NCBI GenBank assembly: GCA_946807835.1
Contig: OX327683.1
Location: 19,659,001-19,723,000, forward strand
Origin: Ailanthus altissimus
Taxonomy: Eukaryota > Streptophyta > Magnoliopsida > Sapindales > Simaroubaceae
Reading direction: 5' to 3'
DNA: 64,000 nucleotides
The notes below the pieces were generated by a model. That model was not told the DNA's origin and did no database searches. It saw only the letters and a program-made list of their open reading frames with translations. The stretch's first letter is position 1, and each line of letters starts with the position of its first letter. The position numbers were made by a program, and so were the translations under genes. Positions 1 through 11,863 of the stretch are shown here, in pieces.

Positions 1-640
1 TTAATTTGATTCTTCCATCTAATAGTGTGTTTGAGGTCTCACGAAAAATTCAACTTCATAACACACCATACTTAATCGAGATGGTCCCATCAAATCATTT
101 AAAGGCAAGAGAGTAATCCTTGAAGAAAAAAGTTAGTTGCAAAAACTAAAGTAATTAATGAGTACATTGAGCATGGTTTGAGGCGAGAGACAAGAGGATT
201 GGTGATAGGTCATTTCTATAAGTTTATATTATCAAAGAGTCACAAAACAAATACAAGAAGAAGATCGAAGTATTATTATTCTAAGTTTCGAAGAAGGTTG
301 ATGAGAAAGGATATAAGTTTGCATTTGAAGATTTTTTGTTGCTCTATTTCAAGTTTCATCCTCCGAACCTAATTTAAACTCGAGGACAAGTTTTTTTAAG
401 AGGATGAGAATTTAATTTAGAAGTTTTTTAATTTTTTTTAGGTCTATTTTTTATTTTTTATTTTAGTTAAACTTATTTTACTAAGTTTTTATATTTTAAT
501 CATATTTTGTTATTTTATTTGATTCGAAATTTGAGGTTATTTGGCTTAATTAAATAATATTTGAATTAATCTTTATAAATAGGCTTGTAATTTGTATTAT
601 TTTTTTAAAATTTTGAATAATATTTGTAGTACATGTGCCT
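1..640 (+). mobile_element. Possible Gypsy-type retrotransposon remnant (copy 1)
   Basis: A stretch at 178-372 stays open and ends in a short peptide, followed by a motif around 378-412 of the type 'tcgaggacaagttttttt...aggatgagaattt', which resembles the end of gag-pol and the polypurine region of plant Ty3/Gypsy elements. A TATA-like 'tataaatagg' near 576 could be an LTR promoter. No complete LTR, primer site or domain is visible. The same sequence is at 26184-26823. Confidence 0.3.
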
Positions 641-926
641 CCAGCAAAAGACATCCAGCCTTTTGATTTATTTTGTTTAAGCATGATATGTTGATTTGTC
701 ATGTTAAGTAAGAAGAATTTGCTACACGTAGCTCCTGTTTCACGCAAAAAATTGTGTTATCAAGCAAATGAGAGACATGCAGATGAGTGCTTCGTCATGC
801 ACTCATTGACTTTGGCCATTCGGCTTCCCGTAATTGGTTGAATGGGCAGACAACTTAGCTATAAATAAAAGCAAATAGCATCATTTTTTATTCATTCAAA
901 CAGTGAACAAACAAAAGAAGTGAATT

Positions 927-1025
927 GGGAGAAAGGAAAGGGAAAGAAAAAAAAAGAGAAAACCAAGAAAGAAAAGTAAAAATAAAAGAAAAGAAAGGAA
1001 GAAAAAAAAGAGAGAAGAAAGAAAT
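927..1025 (+). repeat. Purine (GA-rich) low-complexity tract
   Basis: About 100 bases composed almost wholly of A and G on the plus strand (gaaagg, gggaaag and gagag patches with short A runs). It gives a Phe/Ser-rich open stretch on the other strand, which I regard as an artefact. Copy 2 has the same tract at about 27110-27208. Confidence 0.7.
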
Positions 1026-1798
1026 TTACATTTAGTAATTTAACAAGTAACAGTTTTATAATATCAAAATATTTATACTCCAATATTTATAATAAGTTTA
1101 ATAATATATTTTTATTCACTATAATATAGAAGGAGTATCGATAATTTATAATCAAGATTCAGACTCAACTCAAAATTAACGTATATTTGTGTGTGGATAA
1201 TTATATATATATAATATGTTTTCAATACATCAATTATGATTTGATTATATGTTATCTGATTTATTTTATTTATATTTTATTTTTAAATATATAAATATTT
1301 ATATTAATTAATATTTTTAAAAATATTTTTAAAATTTGTTCTAATATTATTTATGATTATATTAGTTACAAAATTATTTATGCTTCCATAATTTTATATA
1401 GTAATAATTTTGAAACACTAAATATATATCATTTTCTTTAGTATAGTTACTCTACACATACTTAAGACTAATTTATTTTGCTCTATCTGAGCTATGAAGT
1501 ATTATGTCAGGTGAAACCATGTTCCCCCATTATGTTTGTGCGTGAGTTATTCTACTAGGTAAACTCGCATTTTTTTTAGTATAAGTTTGGTATAATTTTT
1601 AATATGTATATAATACCTATTTTCAAAGTTATGTTACATATACTAACTTCAAAATAAATTTTATAACAACTTATGATATTAATACATATTTTATATTTAT
1701 TCAGAATACATTCTTATGATCTTTATATGATTTAGACTTGTACATATATTAGAAATATTCTTTAGAACATTTTTGTTAAAAATATAGTTTTGTTAGTG

Positions 1799-1820
1799 TA
1801 TATATATATATATATATATT
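1799..1820. repeat. (TA)n microsatellite, length-variable between copies
   Basis: An uninterrupted TA run. Copy 2 carries one extra T at the equivalent place (about 28002), which shifts the copy offset from 26183 to 26184. It is one of only three differences noticed between the two copies. Confidence 0.8.
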
Positions 1821-3563
1821 ATATAAAGTATCTAATATTTTTAGAATTATATTCACTCATTGAGTTACAAACTCACTTTTTTTTTTCTAACTTGCAACAA
1901 AGACATCATGTAAAATAATTTATACTTTACATTTGAAAGTCTAGCCATCATGCACTCAACTCTATATGTTGTCACATTTTGCATAAACATGTATATCTTT
2001 TTACGTATTTATGTACACATGTATATTTTTATTAGAGTACATAACGTCATTTTATCACATTTGATAAGTATTAAATTTGTTAGTTCTATGTTATCACACG
2101 ATCCATTTCAACTTCTAAGGAGCATTCGAATTGAGTCCTATTAATATTGTTTCTCCTTAATTTTTTTATATGGAATAATTATATGAAATCTCATTTTTGA
2201 GTTGTTTGCATTAGAATAACATCTAATATCATTTACTAAACCGGTAATCAACCAGCCTTATTCATTGCATTTAAATACTATTAGACTACATCTTTTCTAG
2301 GTCAACAATGTAAAATACCTTACCCTTTTATTTCATTACCCCCTCCCGCATCAGTTTTGTTTCTATTTATTTGTGTGTTTGCTTCAAAATTATTGTTGAA
2401 TTAATTAAGAAGTGAGTTAAGTTTTTATGTTGCTTTGTTAGTCAATTTAGGAGAGAGCGAGCGAAGGCGATGGTGGGAGGAGAGAGAAAGGTAATGGGAA
2501 GAGATGCGGTGGTAAAGAGAGAAACAAAAGAAGGAAAAAGTAGATTTTTTTTTTTTTATTTTCTTCTTACCTTCATTTCTATTTTTTTTTCTTTGTTTTT
2601 ACTTAAAAATAATATAATAATATATATATACACATATATATAAATACACACGTACATATATAGGGATAAAGACATTTATATCCTAAAATTTGATTTAAAT
2701 TTATCTAAAAAAACTTCTCTAACAATGATAACAGTAAGATTTCTGCTTATCTTTGACATTATTAAATTTAAAATTTTATGATGTATGTGATAATAAATTG
2801 TTTTAACTAAAGAAGGGCAAAAATCGGCGAGAAAGATAAAAAAAATTAATAAATAAATAATCTTTTGAGTAATATTTAAAAAATAGGGGTGAAACTATTT
2901 TTAGATCAATTTTAAAAGTTTAAATGTCTTTTTTTCTATATGTATATGATTGTGTAGTAGTAGTAATAATGGTAGAAGTAGTAATAATAATGATATTGTT
3001 GTTATTATTATTAGAAAAGAAATGAGAGGAGACATATAACAAAATTTAATTTATATTAAATTTTAATGATTTTATTTTTTAAGTAGAATTAAAATTAATT
3101 AATTTTTGATAGGGTATTTTTTATTTCTTTTTAATTTTTACGAAGATAAAATTAGAATTATATTTAAAAATAAAATTAATTTTCAAAATCAGATTTTAAA
3201 AAAATCAAAAGTCTTACTTTTCAAAAACTATTATAGAAGGGTGATTTTGTAAAAAATAATCTTAAAATTATTTTACCATACACCTAAATTAACTTAGACT
3301 TTTAATTTTTCAAAATCATTTTTAACTTTCCTAATAACAATCTCAAACTGACTCCAATATGAATATACGACTCAGTTTTTAAATAATAATAATAATAATA
3401 ACCATTGTATAACTCAAATGCGCAACGAAAGCCCCAAGTGCTTCAGTAATGCAGCATTTTAATTACATCAGCTCATTTGGAAATCTAGAGGATCAAACTA
3501 TTTTCAGTCATGAATTACAGTACATGTTCCCAGCTTCCGTAGTACTTACAATTGCCATATTTC

Positions 3564-6500
3564 TCATTGGTAACTTCCCTCACTCTTGGCTAATTTCAGC
3601 ACGTCGCCCACCAAATGTAACGAACCGGTTACAAGGACCTAATGAATCAAAGAGGAATAATGTAAATGCAGCTATGAAAGACTCAAATACAGTCTACAAA
3701 TATATGTATTTTACATTACTGCAATGACTAAGGGTTTGTTTGATTAAGAGTGTCTCTGTTTGTGCTTTCATTTTGCAAGCCCATTAGGCAAATAGTAGTT
3801 TCACTTTTAATTATGTCTTTACCATTCCTTTTACTTCATCACTAGTATTTCCACTCAGTAACAGATATAACTTTGAAGTCATAATACTTTTATAATAAAC
3901 TGACCCTAAATTTAATGAGAAGCAATGACACCATGGAATTTTCACATAACTTCAATTATGTAGCTACATGTGTACGTAACAGGACAGAACTGGTGAGATT
4001 TTTATTTGGATCAGCTTATTTTAACTTTTACAAAATAGTAATAACATTGATCATGTTCATATTCAATTCTTGCATGCTTTGCAACTTCAAGGATATAGAT
4101 GGGGAAACATTTTGCTTTCGAGAAGAAAATGGTAAAAGCAAGCATATTGATTGAAAGTTTATAAAATCTTAAATAAATCGTCTGAAAAGCAAGCATTACC
4201 TGAAAACGAAGAGACTGCTGACTCTGTTGAACACTATCCCTGAGCCATTTAATAGCCAATGGGAGAGTAGAAAACACCATACTGTTTTCACAACTCCTTG
4301 CAATGAATTCTGTATCGTCATTCACGCCTTCAGAACCAATATTTGTATTCCTGGCCTCCTCTCCTGTCACAAATATTTTTCTCATAATACAAAACAAGAA
4401 AAATCTGTCTTCGATTGGATGAACTCCTTATTTCCATTTTGTTTGTGTCACACATATAAAGACCAAATAAATTGAATATTTATTCACATATCATGCAGTA
4501 AGCTATGGAAAATTTGTCGAAAATCTAATAATTTGTAGTCTAGAAACTAGAAAGTTAGAAGTAAAAATATCACGTGGGTCTCAATTATCAATATAAAAAA
4601 AAAAAAATTAAGGGGGTAGATTTGATATGCGGTAGTTCTAGTCTTTTGAGTCCAAGTTATATGATGATATTACTGTAAAAATCCAAAAGGTTGTTGTAAT
4701 CTGTGATGTAAATGGTCTTACCACCCTCATGCTTGCCTTCCAAGCCAAATTAATCCAAAGTTTCTTAAAGCAAAAGCTTCTCTTGCTAATATATCTTAGC
4801 TCCCTTACTGTTTAAAATGTCCCAGAATCACTCAAATATCTTTCCTCTTCTAGGAATTTAGCCCACTATCTTCCCCTGCTCCGACAAATTTATCAGGCAA
4901 TTCAACTCTTAAGTAAATCAAATCATTAGTTAAAACAACATTAAGTGATTATGATATAATTAATGCCATAGTCTTTCCTTTTGGTACTGTCATCATTAGT
5001 GTATCTGTCAAAACTTTGCTTGATCAAATCTGTGGTAACAAATGATCTGGATCTTGGCACTCAACGAAGGCAGCATTTATTCTCGAATTTGGGGAAAAAT
5101 TATTCTCACACCACTGCGGAGACTAAAACCTAGAGGTGAGAATCATTAGGCTAAAAGGGTGGTTCTCAAGACTCTAATGCCGGAGGTTCATTGCGAGTTA
5201 TTTTCAATGTCTGGCCGATATTCATATAACATATCTTACATCAAAAATATGTCCTACATATCTCTAACCTATACCTTCGTTGGCTTGAATGAGGTCTTCC
5301 CACATTCTTTGAAGATTAAACTGCCATGACAAACCGACTTGAGTCTCAGTCGGAAGTAAAGTACGGAATCCAAGCTTCTGCATAAATGGCACAAACAGTG
5401 CCTTCTTGAAGTAGACACCTACAGTATCATTTCAACGTTGAAGTTACACGAATGTGAAAATTACCATGAAAAGTTGGAAATGAAGAATCTTTTTCTTCTC
5501 AAAGTTGCAATTAGTTTACATTCTGTGACTACTTCTCAAATTAATTTAACATGTATTGCATGCTACTCACATTAATTAATATTACCTATATATATAAATA
5601 TTACTCTTGTCGAACACTTCCACCGTGTATTCTACATATCATCCGTACTCATATGTTCTAAAAATATGTAGGAAAATATATCTAAAAAATGTCGTATACT
5701 TACCATGACTAGCACACGTTTTCATCAGGCGTGGAAGAAGCAACTGAGGATCTCTCACTGACATACAATTGAACAACAAAATCTGCATAAAACTCACAGT
5801 AACTTAACTTCAGCATCACCCAAATTTAACGCAAAATATTCTCCAACGACAAAAATTATCCAGTTCTGAAATTCAGATGCACCCGAGAAATGAAATACTC
5901 ATTGTTGAAAGCACAACATCTAAGTATGTGCATTAATAGATGTGTCAGTAAGAGTGGATATACAAATGGAAGGCCTATATTCTTATAGCATGTGGTCTGT
6001 TGTTCTACCTGTGCAGAGTTCTGTCCGGATCTTCCTTCATGGTACTCCAACGATAATTCATTTGATGATCCAGAAATATCCGGTGGTTGAAAATCAAAGG
6101 TCTCCTGCTGATTGTCATGTTTAATGGCTTGAGAGAACCATTTTGCACATACTTCCAAGCTTTCAGGAGTATGTGCTGCATCCAAATAAAACACCAGATC
6201 TCCAGATGTTTCAGAGTTCATATATCGAACAGGAAAAATCTGAGCCCGTCCTTCTAGATTGGCCGTTGATAGCCCCTTGATGAACTGCTCAGGCAGCGGA
6301 CCCTGCTTCAAGCAGATATAAAAAACAAGAGAAGATAAAAACTAAAATATCATGATATGCAGAGAAGAATTCCGATGAAAAGAGCGTACATTCTGATCCA
6401 GGTAGTTGATTTGAAGATGACCGGTCCTCTGAAGCCAAGTTGAAGATAGTGCAACGGCGAGACCAGCATTTATATATTGATGCTCACCTTGAAGCCTAAG

Positions 6501-8172
6501 TTTTAGACCATTCAGCAAGCTCGCATCCAATGGCGAGGCCACTCTTAGAGGTACCTGTCATCAGTATAGTTTTCTCAGAAGATTTTTAAGTCCGGAAATT
6601 TCCATTTTCCGCTGGAAAAAGAAGTTACTAATGAAAATAAAATGAAACCTACATGCAACTTAGAAGCCTCCTCCTCAAGTACACGCCTTGCTTCATCGGA
6701 TTGAGAAACAGTAAAGGCAGGAACTCCACGCTGCATCAAGAAATGAAAAGAAAAATATCAGTAGAAGTAATGAAACAGACACCACCTGCACTGCGAAGAA
6801 AAAGCATATGCTAATGGCATAGAATTTATGCTTCGAGTAAATATTATAATTCTATAGAACACCTTAAGGATACCAGCCTTGTGCCAAGCAATTTCTCCAA
6901 GTGTATTTCCTGTTTGTATCATCCAGATTCCAGAAAAAGTAAAAAAGAATAACAAATACAATAAACCAAATTAATATTCAAATAGCATCATCTAAATTTT
7001 GTGCTATCATTTAATCTTGGCTTCCTCCCAGAAAGTTACAACTCCAATGTTCCGAATTCAAACATACTAAAATGCAACATGCTCTACTTTAAGCTTTATT
7101 TAGCAAATATACACATTAAGTAACAGCGAATAGTTACCCTAAATTAATATAAGGAAATATAGAACTAATTACCAAGAATCTCCATGTGATCATACCCAAG
7201 AGAAGTTATACCACATACTACAGGTGTCTGCACCTGAAAATTAATGATTGCCATTATGCCTTGTTAGCACAAAAGATGGACTTACCAGATGGGCAAATTT
7301 TCATAAAATAATGCCTAAGATAAAACCTTTCAACGTGAGAATTGAGATGAACATATAAATTTCTTCACCAAATAACAATTAAACATACCGCATTTGTTGG
7401 ACAAAACCTTCCACCTAATCCGATCTCTAATATTACAGCATCTACCTGCACAGAAGAATAAAGGTAATATTTCCCATTCCACCCACTGATGGAAGTAATA
7501 ATTGGGAACTAGGAGAATTGGAAATGCCAAAGAAGTTTAAATATAAAAGACGTCTCCATATCGAACCTTCTCTGCCGCAAATATCTTTAAAGCAAGCAAT
7601 GCACGAAAACGGGAAAAATCGGGCATTGGTAAATTCTCAGTTGTTTTTTCCTGCATACCAATAACAATAAAAAAGAAAAGGGAAACAATCACAATAAACA
7701 CATTCGGGGACGAATATGATGATATTGCATAACATAAAAATTTAATACGAGAAAAAAAGATGGTTGCTTCAATATTTAAGTAAAAGTAACCAGATCAAAT
7801 GGTGACACACCAGGCCACAAATATTTTTGGGAATGTCGAAAGTAAACAAGGGAGAACATACCTTCAGTCTATCATAACACCACCAAAAATATGACATAAA
7901 TTTCTCTTTACATATCTCAACTCTGCAGTCAGCAGCCAAAATTAAATTGACTGCGGTTTCAGTATTGAATCATAATATGTAATAGTATGAACTAACAGTG
8001 TAAAAGTACAAAATTATAATATCAACTTTACGACTAAAATTCAAAATAAAACAAAAACTGACCCATCCAAACGTAAACATTCTCGGACGTCAGTGAGGGG
8101 AGGAGAAATTAAAAGCCCTGTCCGGAAGCCGCAATTCCGCAATATGGATTCTGTAAACGTGCAGGTGGATCC
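3564..8172 (-). pseudogene. FPGS: 5'-truncated folylpolyglutamate synthase copy (exons 3-15)
   Basis: Thirteen minus-strand exons match the FPGS family. Plus-strand coordinates, 5' to 3' in the gene: 8063-8172, 7862-7922, 7567-7650, 7389-7445, 7173-7233, 6863-6909, 6653-6730, 6390-6554, 6009-6302, 5704-5782, 5275-5418, 4200-4363 and 3564-3638 (stop TGA at 3564-3566). All have GT-AG borders and compatible phases (473 codons). Visible motifs are [64 protein letters not shown] and [14 protein letters not shown]. Exons 1-2, the start codon and HVAGTKGK of the P-loop are missing because the duplication breaks at 22697 inside intron 2. The active enzyme adds glutamates to tetrahydrofolates. This copy should be inactive unless transcribed from another promoter. 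Confidence 0.9.
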
Positions 8173-8662
8173 CTTTTCATGTCCGCAAAAACAGAAACAG
8201 ATTACTAGTGTCAAATACCTTTAACAAACATGAAAAAGAATATGACTTGTGGACTTCCTAGTGATCAATTATCAAATAATGAAATATAATATTACTAAAA
8301 ATAAGATTATATCCTAAATTTTCTGAAAAATAAGAAAATTGTTGGCAAGTTTGTTCATCATCACCACAGTGTTGCTCCAGTGATTAAACATTGATGTTAC
8401 CGGTAGCATTGAGTTCAAAATTTTATAGTATATATGATGATGAGGTTATCACCAGCACCGGAAAATCACTGAAGCGCATGCATCTCCCAAAAGGTAACTC
8501 GTTACTAGCATTGCCGCAAAATATTCACACGATTATCACCACCACCTGCCAAATGGTCAATCGAAATCTTTGATGGTGGTGGCAGTTTACTGCAATGATT
8601 TGTAATTATGACAATAATATGTTGGTCGCAAATTTGGTAGGTGTGCTTGCCTCTATCATAAC
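8173..8662. other. Intron 2 sequence of the FPGS copy, with minisatellite start
   Basis: Non-coding. From about 8533 it contains the first unit of a diverged ~80-90 base repeat (ggtggcagtttactgcaatg ... ggtaggtgtgcttgcctcta) that reappears on the far side of the Copia element that follows. The open stretch at 8391-8573 has no recognisable feature and is dismissed. Confidence 0.6.
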
Positions 8663-9490
8663 CGTTGGAATTATGAGATTGAGATAAATATCAAGTGAAG
8701 AGTTAACATGAAGTCTATTACGCGAAGGTCGTACGAGAAAGGAACAAAACGTGAAACCAAAAACAAGGAGAGGCTCAGAAACACAAGGATGGACGTATAT
8801 GTTTGAATGCCCCAACGTTGAAACATAGAACATTCCAGCGTGAATTTGAGAGCCCAACGCCACCACATTGACAGAGGATGCCAAGGCGTTGTGACCAGGT
8901 TGCATTAACGCCCCAATATTCATAAAGGAATGCCCCAGCCTTAGGATAGTCGCATTAACACCCCAATGTTAGATGTTGCACGCCCAACATTGCTTGTTTA
9001 AGAAAATCCTTTTTTTTGTTGTTCAAATTAACTTGTTTGAATGGGTTTTAAACTCCTACACGAAATGAATCTTATTCCAACTAGTTTTAGAATTTTTTAG
9101 ACCTTTATAAAGTATTATATAAGAGACTCTAAGAGAGCATAAAGAAATAAGTAGACATTAAATACTTGTGTGCATTAGGGTAGAACAATTTTTGGGTGTC
9201 TTTGTTCTTGTATGAACAAAAGGAGTACCAATAGATCTTTTGAGAGTTATTTATTCTATATTACTTGTAATCTCTAACGAGTTAATAAAAAAGGTTAGGA
9301 TCCCTTGATCCACCATAAACGTAGATTATTGGTGTCGAACTATGTAATTTATTGTGTGTATTCTTATTGATCTTATTCTTATTTGTTTTTCTTTTATTTG
9401 CTTGTGAGTATACACTTCCACAACAAGTGTGTATTAGAGTAAAGGCTAATCCTTACGAAAGATTGGTGCTAAGCCTAATTCCCTTTAACA
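8663..9490 (+). repeat. 5' LTR of old Copia element (copy 1)
   Basis: Aligns with 10995-11863 through shared blocks such as 'accaagtgaagagttaa', 'tttgttcttatatgaacaaa' and 'gatcccttgatccac', with many substitutions. It contains a cluster of AACGC/AACGTT-type words spaced 15-30 bases apart at about 8800-8990. The start is approximate because the terminal TG seems mutated. Confidence 0.7.
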
Positions 9491-10994
9491 AACTAATATC
9501 AGAGTTAAGGTTGAAATCTAAATTATAGAGCATAAGCGAAAAAGTCAAATTGTAAAGTAATGGAGGAATTAACCATAGCAACACTTAAGCAAGATATAGA
9601 AAAGTTCAATGAGATGAACAACTTCAATTTATAAAAATTAAAGGTTATGGCTCTACTAGTGAAGGAATGATTAGAGTCAGCCTTGTAGAAACTCAAGCAA
9701 TTACTAGTGAAGAGAAGAAACCTATGAAGTCTTATGAATTAAATTGAGACACCATTTAGAATAGAGCCCACAGTACCATAGTTTTAGAATTGGGTGACAA
9801 AGTATTAAGGGAGATAGTTGAAGAAAAAACGACAATAGTTTTATAGAAGAAGCTCGACGCACTATACATGACGAAATTTTTGGCGAATTGTCTGTATGTA
9901 AAGAATAAGTTGTACTAGTTGTTGATGTCTGAGTGATCTTTAATTAAAGATCATATTGACACCTTTAATAATATCATCATATCTCTTGAGACCATAGACA
10001 TTAAGATTGAGGATGGAGATAAATCCATCATCCTTTTATGTTTGTTGTCACTAAGTTATAAGCACTTTATGGATACGCTCATATATGGTAGGGAGACTCT
10101 TTCAATGAAAGATGTTAAATCCTTATTGAAGTAAAAAGTAATAAGAAATAGATAGAAATTTGACAATGTAGTAGTTTTAATTGCAAGAGGAAAGAAGAAC
10201 AACCAATCTAAAGGGAGATCCAAAAAGTGTTTTTTTGTAAGAAATAATGGCACTTTGCAAGAATTTGTCCTAAAATAAAAGGAATGGATGAAGACGTTGC
10301 AATAGTATGTGATGAGAATGACATCGAAGTTGTAGACTCCTTAGTAGCCTCTAAGGTAAAGTACACTAGAGAATGGATAATAAATTTTGGTTGTAGTATC
10401 TATATGTATCCTGATAAATCATTATTCACCAACTATAAAGCAAGCCATTAGGGGAAGTGCTAATGGAAAATGACATAGTTTGTGAGGTCATAATAATTAG
10501 GGACATGAGGCTGATGATGCAAGATTAAAAGCTTAAGGACTTACAAGGTGTAAGGTATGTTCCTAAACTTATAAGGAACTTAGTATCCCTAGGTAAGCTA
10601 AATGAAAAGAGGTATTCGATTTGAGCGAAGAAAAAAATATTAAGGGTAGAAAAATGATCTATAATAATGAAGGGTGAAAAGCATAAAGAGAGGCTCTATA
10701 TGTTTATTGAGACGGCCATTGATAGCCTAACATATAGTGTTGGGATAATGCAAACTATAAGATGACATCCAAAATCAACTTACCAAAGTGATGACGGTCG
10801 CAAGGGAATGCAGAGCATCCATACTCTATGCAAAAAGCATTCGTATCTTTAGAGACCAAAGTCACTAGCCCATGATGAGTTAAGTCTGGATGCAAACTTG
10901 ACTGGAATTAGCTCTAGGTGATAGAGTATTAGTGTGGATGTATCAAAAGCCTTTTTATAAAGAGATTTTAAATTAAGAATGAGTTTTTTAGAAT

Positions 10995-11863
10995 TGTTAA
11001 CTCAACAATCATGTATAGGCATGAATTGAGATGGATACCAAGTGAAGAGTTAATACAAAATTTAGTACACAAAGGTCATATGAGGAAGGAACAAAATATG
11101 GAATCGAAAGCAAAGAGGGGATCAGAAACACAAAGATGGACATACATGTTTGAACGCCTCAGCGTTAGAAGATTGAACGCTCTAGCGTGTATTTGAGAGA
11201 GCCCAACGCCAACGCGTTGACAGAGGATGCCAAGGCATTGTGACAAAGTGGCATTAACTCCATAGTATTCATTGAGGAACGCCTCAACGTTAAAACAGTC
11301 TCATTAATGCCTCATCATTAAATGATGAACTCTCTAGCATTGCTTGCTCAAAAAACTCATTTTTTTTGTTCAAATTGACTTTTTTGAGCGAATTTTGAAC
11401 TCTTATAAGAAATGAATCTTATTCCAATTAGTTTTAGAATTTCTTAGGCCTTTGTAAAGCTCTATACACCCTTATAACCCTTTAAGATTCATTAAGCATT
11501 AAGAAAGATTCCAAGAGAGTTAAAAAGACACTAAATGCTTGTATGTATCAGGGTGGAACTATTATTCGATGTCTTTGTTCTTATATGAACAAAAAGAGTA
11601 TCAATAGATCATTTGAGAGTTTTTTTATTCTATATTTCTTATAATTTCTAGATAGTTAATAAGAGATAGTAGGATCCCTTGATCCACTATAGATATAGGT
11701 TGTTGATGTCGAACCACATAATTGTTGTGTATATTTGTATTGATCTTGTTCTTATTTCTTTCTTTTTTATTTGCTTATGAGTATACACTTCCGTAATGAG
11801 TGGATATTAAGGAAAATGGTAATTCTTATGAAAGATTAATGCTAAGCCTGATTCTCTTCAACA
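10995..11863 (+). repeat. 3' LTR of old Copia element (copy 1)
   Basis: Starts with TGTT and ends with AACA, giving the expected short inverted ends. It contains the same AACGC-type word cluster at about 11155-11340 as the 5' LTR. The 61-codon open stretch at 11011-11196 lies inside the LTR and is not a gene. Confidence 0.7.

Larger units (their letters stand above)
641..3563. other. AT-rich spacer 3' of the FPGS copy (copy 1)
   Basis: No gene is supported here. Contents are a purine-rich GA tract at about 927-1025, a TA dinucleotide run at about 1799-1819, a purine-rich patch near 2452-2540, a mixed trinucleotide (GTA/ATA/TTG) run at about 2955-3012 and an (ATA)n run near 3381-3402. Short open stretches in this interval look like chance. 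The counterpart in copy 2 is 26824-29747. The end nearest 3563 should include the 3' UTR and polyadenylation region of the minus-strand FPGS copy. Confidence 0.6.
8663..11863 (+). mobile_element. Old, internally deleted Copia retrotransposon (copy 1)
   Basis: Two diverged direct repeats, 8663-9490 and about 10995-11863, serve as LTRs, both ending in ...caaca or taaca. A decayed primer-binding site TAATATCAGAGTT (consensus TGGTATCAGAGCA, initiator tRNA-Met) follows LTR1 at 9494-9506. Plus-strand coding relics between the LTRs, broken by many stops, read as Copia gag (about 9559-10135), a zinc-knuckle-like FFCKKWHFARICP near 10225-10275, a protease-like stretch, and a pre-integrase 'LVSLGKLNEKRYS' near 10578-10620. 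Integrase core and reverse transcriptase are absent. Possible 5-base target duplication: ataac on the left, acaac on the right. The element is inactive and clearly older than the nested Copia element. Confidence 0.75.
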